Positions 7,627-8,706 of a stretch of 8,706 nucleotides of DNA are shown here, piece by piece. How positions within the stretch are numbered: position 1 is the first letter of the stretch; every line of letters starts with the position of its first letter. Position numbers and translations under genes: made by a program. The notes below the pieces were generated by a model that was not told where the DNA came from, ran no database searches, and worked only from the letters and a program-made list of their open reading frames with translations. The DNA is from an uncultured Bacteroidales bacterium. Its GTDB lineage: Bacteria > Bacteroidota > Bacteroidia > Bacteroidales > UBA932. The stretch lies in NCBI GenBank assembly GCA_905235775.1, contig CAJOMY010000070.1:1-8706 (forward strand). The letters run 5' to 3'.

Positions 7627-7658
7627 ATTGCAGGAGACCTAAAAAAACATTACCTTTG
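7627..7658 (+). promoter_or_regulatory. Bacteroides-type promoter of the tRNA-Leu gene
   Basis: ATTG (7627-7630, three of four match TTTG), a 20-nt spacer, then TACCTTTG (7651-7658), which matches TAnnTTTG. The predicted start falls around 7663-7666, at or next to the first base of the tRNA, so the precursor would have almost no 5' leader. Confidence 0.7.
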
Positions 7659-7758
7659 CACCCACGCCTTGGTGGTGGAATGGTAGACACGAGGGACTTT
7701 GGCTAGCTCTTTGAAATAATTATTTGGGAAACACGAGAGTTAAGCTTTACTTTACGAT

Positions 7759-8190
7759 ATGAGTAAAGTCGGCTATACAATCGAGGATGTAAGACAGGCA
7801 GTTGCGGGTAATAAATCCGTTGCTGGAGTATTGCGACAGTCAGGTCTTAGGCCTATTGGCGGGAACTATCGGACGATTAACAGATTGATTGCTGATAATC
7901 AGTTGGATATTTCTCATTTTACGGGCCAAGGCCGGAATGTCGGGCTTGCTTTCAAGCCTAAGGCTGGTCTCACAGATCAGGATATCTTTGTTGAGAATTC
8001 TTCGTATAAATGTTCCTGAAGACTCCGGGAGCATTACAAGAAGACGACGGGAATCAATAGGTGTGAGAAATGCGGTCTTGGGTTCTGGCAAGGCGAGCAT
8101 ACTCCTCTGGAAATTCATCATATCAATGGAATCAACACGGATAACAGGATAGAGAATCTTCAGTTGCTTTGCCCGAACTGCCATGCATGA
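7759..8190 (+). pseudogene. Intron-encoded HNH homing endonuclease interrupted by in-frame UGA codons
   Basis: Known: HNH homing enzymes cut intron-less alleles so that the intron is copied in. Seen: ATG 7759 opens a frame whose residues about 5-60 form a helix-turn-helix-like N-domain ('SVAGVLRQSGLRPIGGNYRT', 'DISHFTGQG') typical of this family. Codon 87 (8017-8019) is UGA. The same frame continues without shift into a complete catalytic domain: zinc pairs C102-x2-C105 and C138-x2-C141, HH at 120-121 in 'LEIHHING', Asn in 'NRIENL', and His142 in 'CPNCH'. Codon 144 (8188-8190) is a second UGA, followed in frame by 'TNNYRGRAK', which resembles the usual tail after the HNH motif. No frameshift is present. 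No in-frame ATG lies between the two UGA codons to restart translation. Genes of the host end in UGA (mreC, mreD, mrdA), so UGA is not a sense codon there. The likeliest reading is recent decay by two nonsense mutations. Confidence 0.85.
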
Positions 8191-8250
8191 ACAAATAATT
8201 ATCGAGGGAGAGCAAAATTGAGTGCACGCGCCGAAAGGAGCGATGTAGAA

Positions 8251-8424
8251 TGTCGTAAATTCAAGGAAGCCTTAACAGGTCAAGCTGATGGTAATCTTGA
8301 GCCAAGCCTCCGAGAGGAGGAAGGTGCAGAGACTAGACACGACACACCTAAAGATCCAGGATCCATGGTGAAGGAATAGTCCGGACCACAAACAGAGACT
8401 GGTGGCGAAAGCCATAGTGGCAAG
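8251..8424 (+). ncRNA. Catalytic core of the group I ribozyme (P3 to P9)
   Basis: Pairings read by hand: P3 TGTCGT 8251-8256 with ACGACA 8339-8344. P4 TTCAAG 8260-8265 with CTTGAG 8296-8301. P5 GCC 8269-8271 with GGT 8290-8292. P6 CC 8302-8303 with GG 8323-8324. P6a CCTCC 8307-8311 with GGAGG 8316-8320, closed by a GAGA tetraloop. P7 GACTA 8331-8335 with TAGTC 8377-8381 (the guanosine-binding helix). P8 CACC 8345-8348 with GGTG 8367-8370. P9 8398-8406 with 8411-8418 (G8401 bulged), closed by a GAAA tetraloop. The terminal G is 8424. The order and nesting (P3, P4, P5, P6, P7, P8) are correct for a group I intron, and two GNRA loops are available for tertiary contacts. No core helix looks broken, so self-splicing is plausible. 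Confidence 0.85.
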
Positions 8425-8470
8425 AAAATCCCTTGGCCCGAAACGGCCGTGCGGGTTCGAGTCCCGCCCG

Positions 8471-8513
8471 AGGCACGAAAGGATCTGCGAAACTCGCAGA
8501 TCCTTTCGTGCCT
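8471..8513. terminator. Perfect 20-bp hairpin after the tRNA, overlapping its 3' end
   Basis: Bases 8471-8490 pair without mismatch to 8494-8513 around an AAC loop. The first five bases (AGGCA, 8471-8475) are the 3' end of the tRNA, and the matching TGCCT at 8509-8513 mimics the 5' acceptor strand. No T-run follows (AAATATTT comes next). It probably ends or stabilises the tRNA transcript and may also stop transcription coming from the right, but it is not a textbook intrinsic terminator. Confidence 0.65.
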
Positions 8514-8527
8514 AAATATTTGATTCA

Positions 8528-8547
8528 TTGAGGGGAGAACCCCTCAA
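8528..8547. repeat. Short palindromic hairpin in the tRNA-downstream gap
   Basis: TTGAGGGG (8528-8535) pairs perfectly with CCCCTCAA (8540-8547) around AGAA. It lies in the gap 8514-8619, which otherwise shows no gene. It is placed between the tRNA and a converging gene, so a bidirectional termination role or a dispersed repeat are both possible. Confidence 0.45.
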
Positions 8548-8619
8548 ACTCCCCCGGTCGCTTCGCTCCGAAAACGGTGTTGGACGATTTGCAGCCAGGT
8601 GTCGAATCAGTTTCCTGTC

Positions 8620-8706
8620 CTATATCCTTGCCTTGCTCTTAAGGTTTTCATCCTCAAGGGCGACCTTAATCCTATCGCGAATCTCTTCTGCGGAAACATC
8701 ATATTT
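8620..8706 (-). CDS. C-terminal end of an unidentified protein, cut by the window edge
   Basis: On the reverse strand, 28 sense codons run from the right edge to TAG at 8622-8620. The peptide contains 'SAEEIRDRIKVALEDENLKS' and ends 'KARI': charged, helical, with natural-looking composition. The 'EIRDRI..ALED..LKSKA' pattern faintly recalls the C-terminal helix of GT-B glycosyltransferases, but it is too short to assign. It converges on the tRNA. Which gene it belongs to lies outside the window. Confidence 0.5.
   Translation of the reverse strand, partial: KYDVSAEEIRDRIKVALEDENLKSKARI

Larger units (their letters stand above)
7700..8424 (+). mobile_element. Group I intron (IC3-like) in the tRNA-Leu(UAA) anticodon loop, carrying an HNH frame
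   Basis: The 725-nt intervening sequence starts after a U (U34, 7699) and ends with G (8424), as group I introns do. Candidate P1 is exon GACTT (7695-7699) with guide GAGTT (7737-7741), with the required G-U at the splice site. The position between U34 and A35 is the same as in the well-known cyanobacterial and plastid tRNA-Leu(UAA) introns, and core words agree with those introns as I recall them ('TTGAGCCAAGCC', 'GGAAGGTGCAGAGACT'). The extra length comes from an HNH endonuclease frame placed between P1 and P3, in the P2 region. The intron is visibly more AT-rich than the protein genes around it, which fits acquisition by transfer. Confidence 0.93.
7666..8475 (+). tRNA. tRNA-Leu(UAA), split by a group I intron
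   Basis: The exons are 7666-7699 and 8425-8475, joining into an 85-nt tRNA with no encoded CCA. Seen: acceptor GCCTTGG (7666-7672) pairs with CCGAGGC (8468-8474) with one G-U, and the discriminator is A8475. D-stem GTG pairs with CAC around GAATGGTAGA. Anticodon stem AGGGA (7692-7696) pairs with TCCCT (8429-8433). The loop is CUU|AAAA, giving anticodon UAA with the intron between U34 and A35. The long class II variable arm is GGCC-CGAAAC-GGCC, and the T-arm is GCGGG-TTCGAGT-CCCGC. The type II arm, A73 and anticodon make the leucine identity clear. This tRNA reads UUA (and UUG), so splicing is needed unless another copy exists elsewhere. Confidence 0.95.

Noticed and set aside
7759..8019. The 86-codon frame as a complete small DNA-binding protein
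   Set aside because: It ends at UGA in the middle of a recognisable HNH protein whose catalytic part continues in the same frame, so it is better read as the front of an interrupted endonuclease.
7840..8184. Reverse open frame (114 codons) across the intron HNH region
   Set aside because: No recognisable motif, while the forward frame shows clear HNH and zinc motifs; treated as antisense of the endonuclease.
8280..8528. Reverse open frame of 82 codons across the 3' part of the tRNA
   Set aside because: It is the antisense of the intron core and tRNA; the 'SGGTRTRT' peptide is the usual false translation across a tRNA-Leu.
8475..8620. A genomic island inserted at the tRNA 3' end
   Set aside because: No integrase and no direct repeat of the tRNA 3' end are visible in the window; only an inverted five-base match is present.

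Overview
The window is GC-rich bacterial chromosome, most likely from an uncultured member of the Bacteroidota (Bacteroidales-like). Three things point there: two promoters of the Bacteroides type (TTTG, about 20 nt, TAnnTTTG), the gene order mreB-mreC-mreD-mrdA-rodA, and the near absence of Shine-Dalgarno sequences. I could not run searches, so family calls rest on motifs read by eye.

Left edge (1-463): two broken genes meet nose to nose. A forward fragment resembling a peptidase S66 (LD-carboxypeptidase) ends at about 191-205. The reverse-strand ispD loses its last ~60% at the same point. This looks like a rearrangement or a chimeric assembly joint. A divergent promoter region lies between ispD and mreB.

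Centre (536-6013): a tightly packed cell-elongation (Rod complex) operon encodes MreB, MreC, MreD, the transpeptidase PBP2 and the glycosyltransferase RodA. The later genes overlap (4 bp, 10 bp, 1 bp), so they are probably translationally coupled. Ten bases after rodA comes an exported two-domain esterase with an alpha/beta hydrolase followed by an SGNH hydrolase, each with its catalytic residues. It is probably involved in polysaccharide de-esterification rather than cell elongation.

Right part (7473-8706): after a gap holding a nested palindromic structure comes the most notable feature. This is a tRNA-Leu(UAA) gene split in its anticodon loop, between U34 and A35, by a 725-nt group I intron. 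The intron core (P3-P9) can be folded by hand and resembles the IC3 introns of cyanobacterial tRNA-Leu(UAA). Upstream of P3 it carries an HNH homing endonuclease frame. That frame has two in-frame UGA codons but an otherwise intact reading frame and complete HNH and zinc motifs, and it stays open through most of the ribozyme core. The tRNA is followed by a perfect 20-bp hairpin that takes in its last five bases, then by the C-terminal end of an unidentified reverse-strand gene at the right edge.
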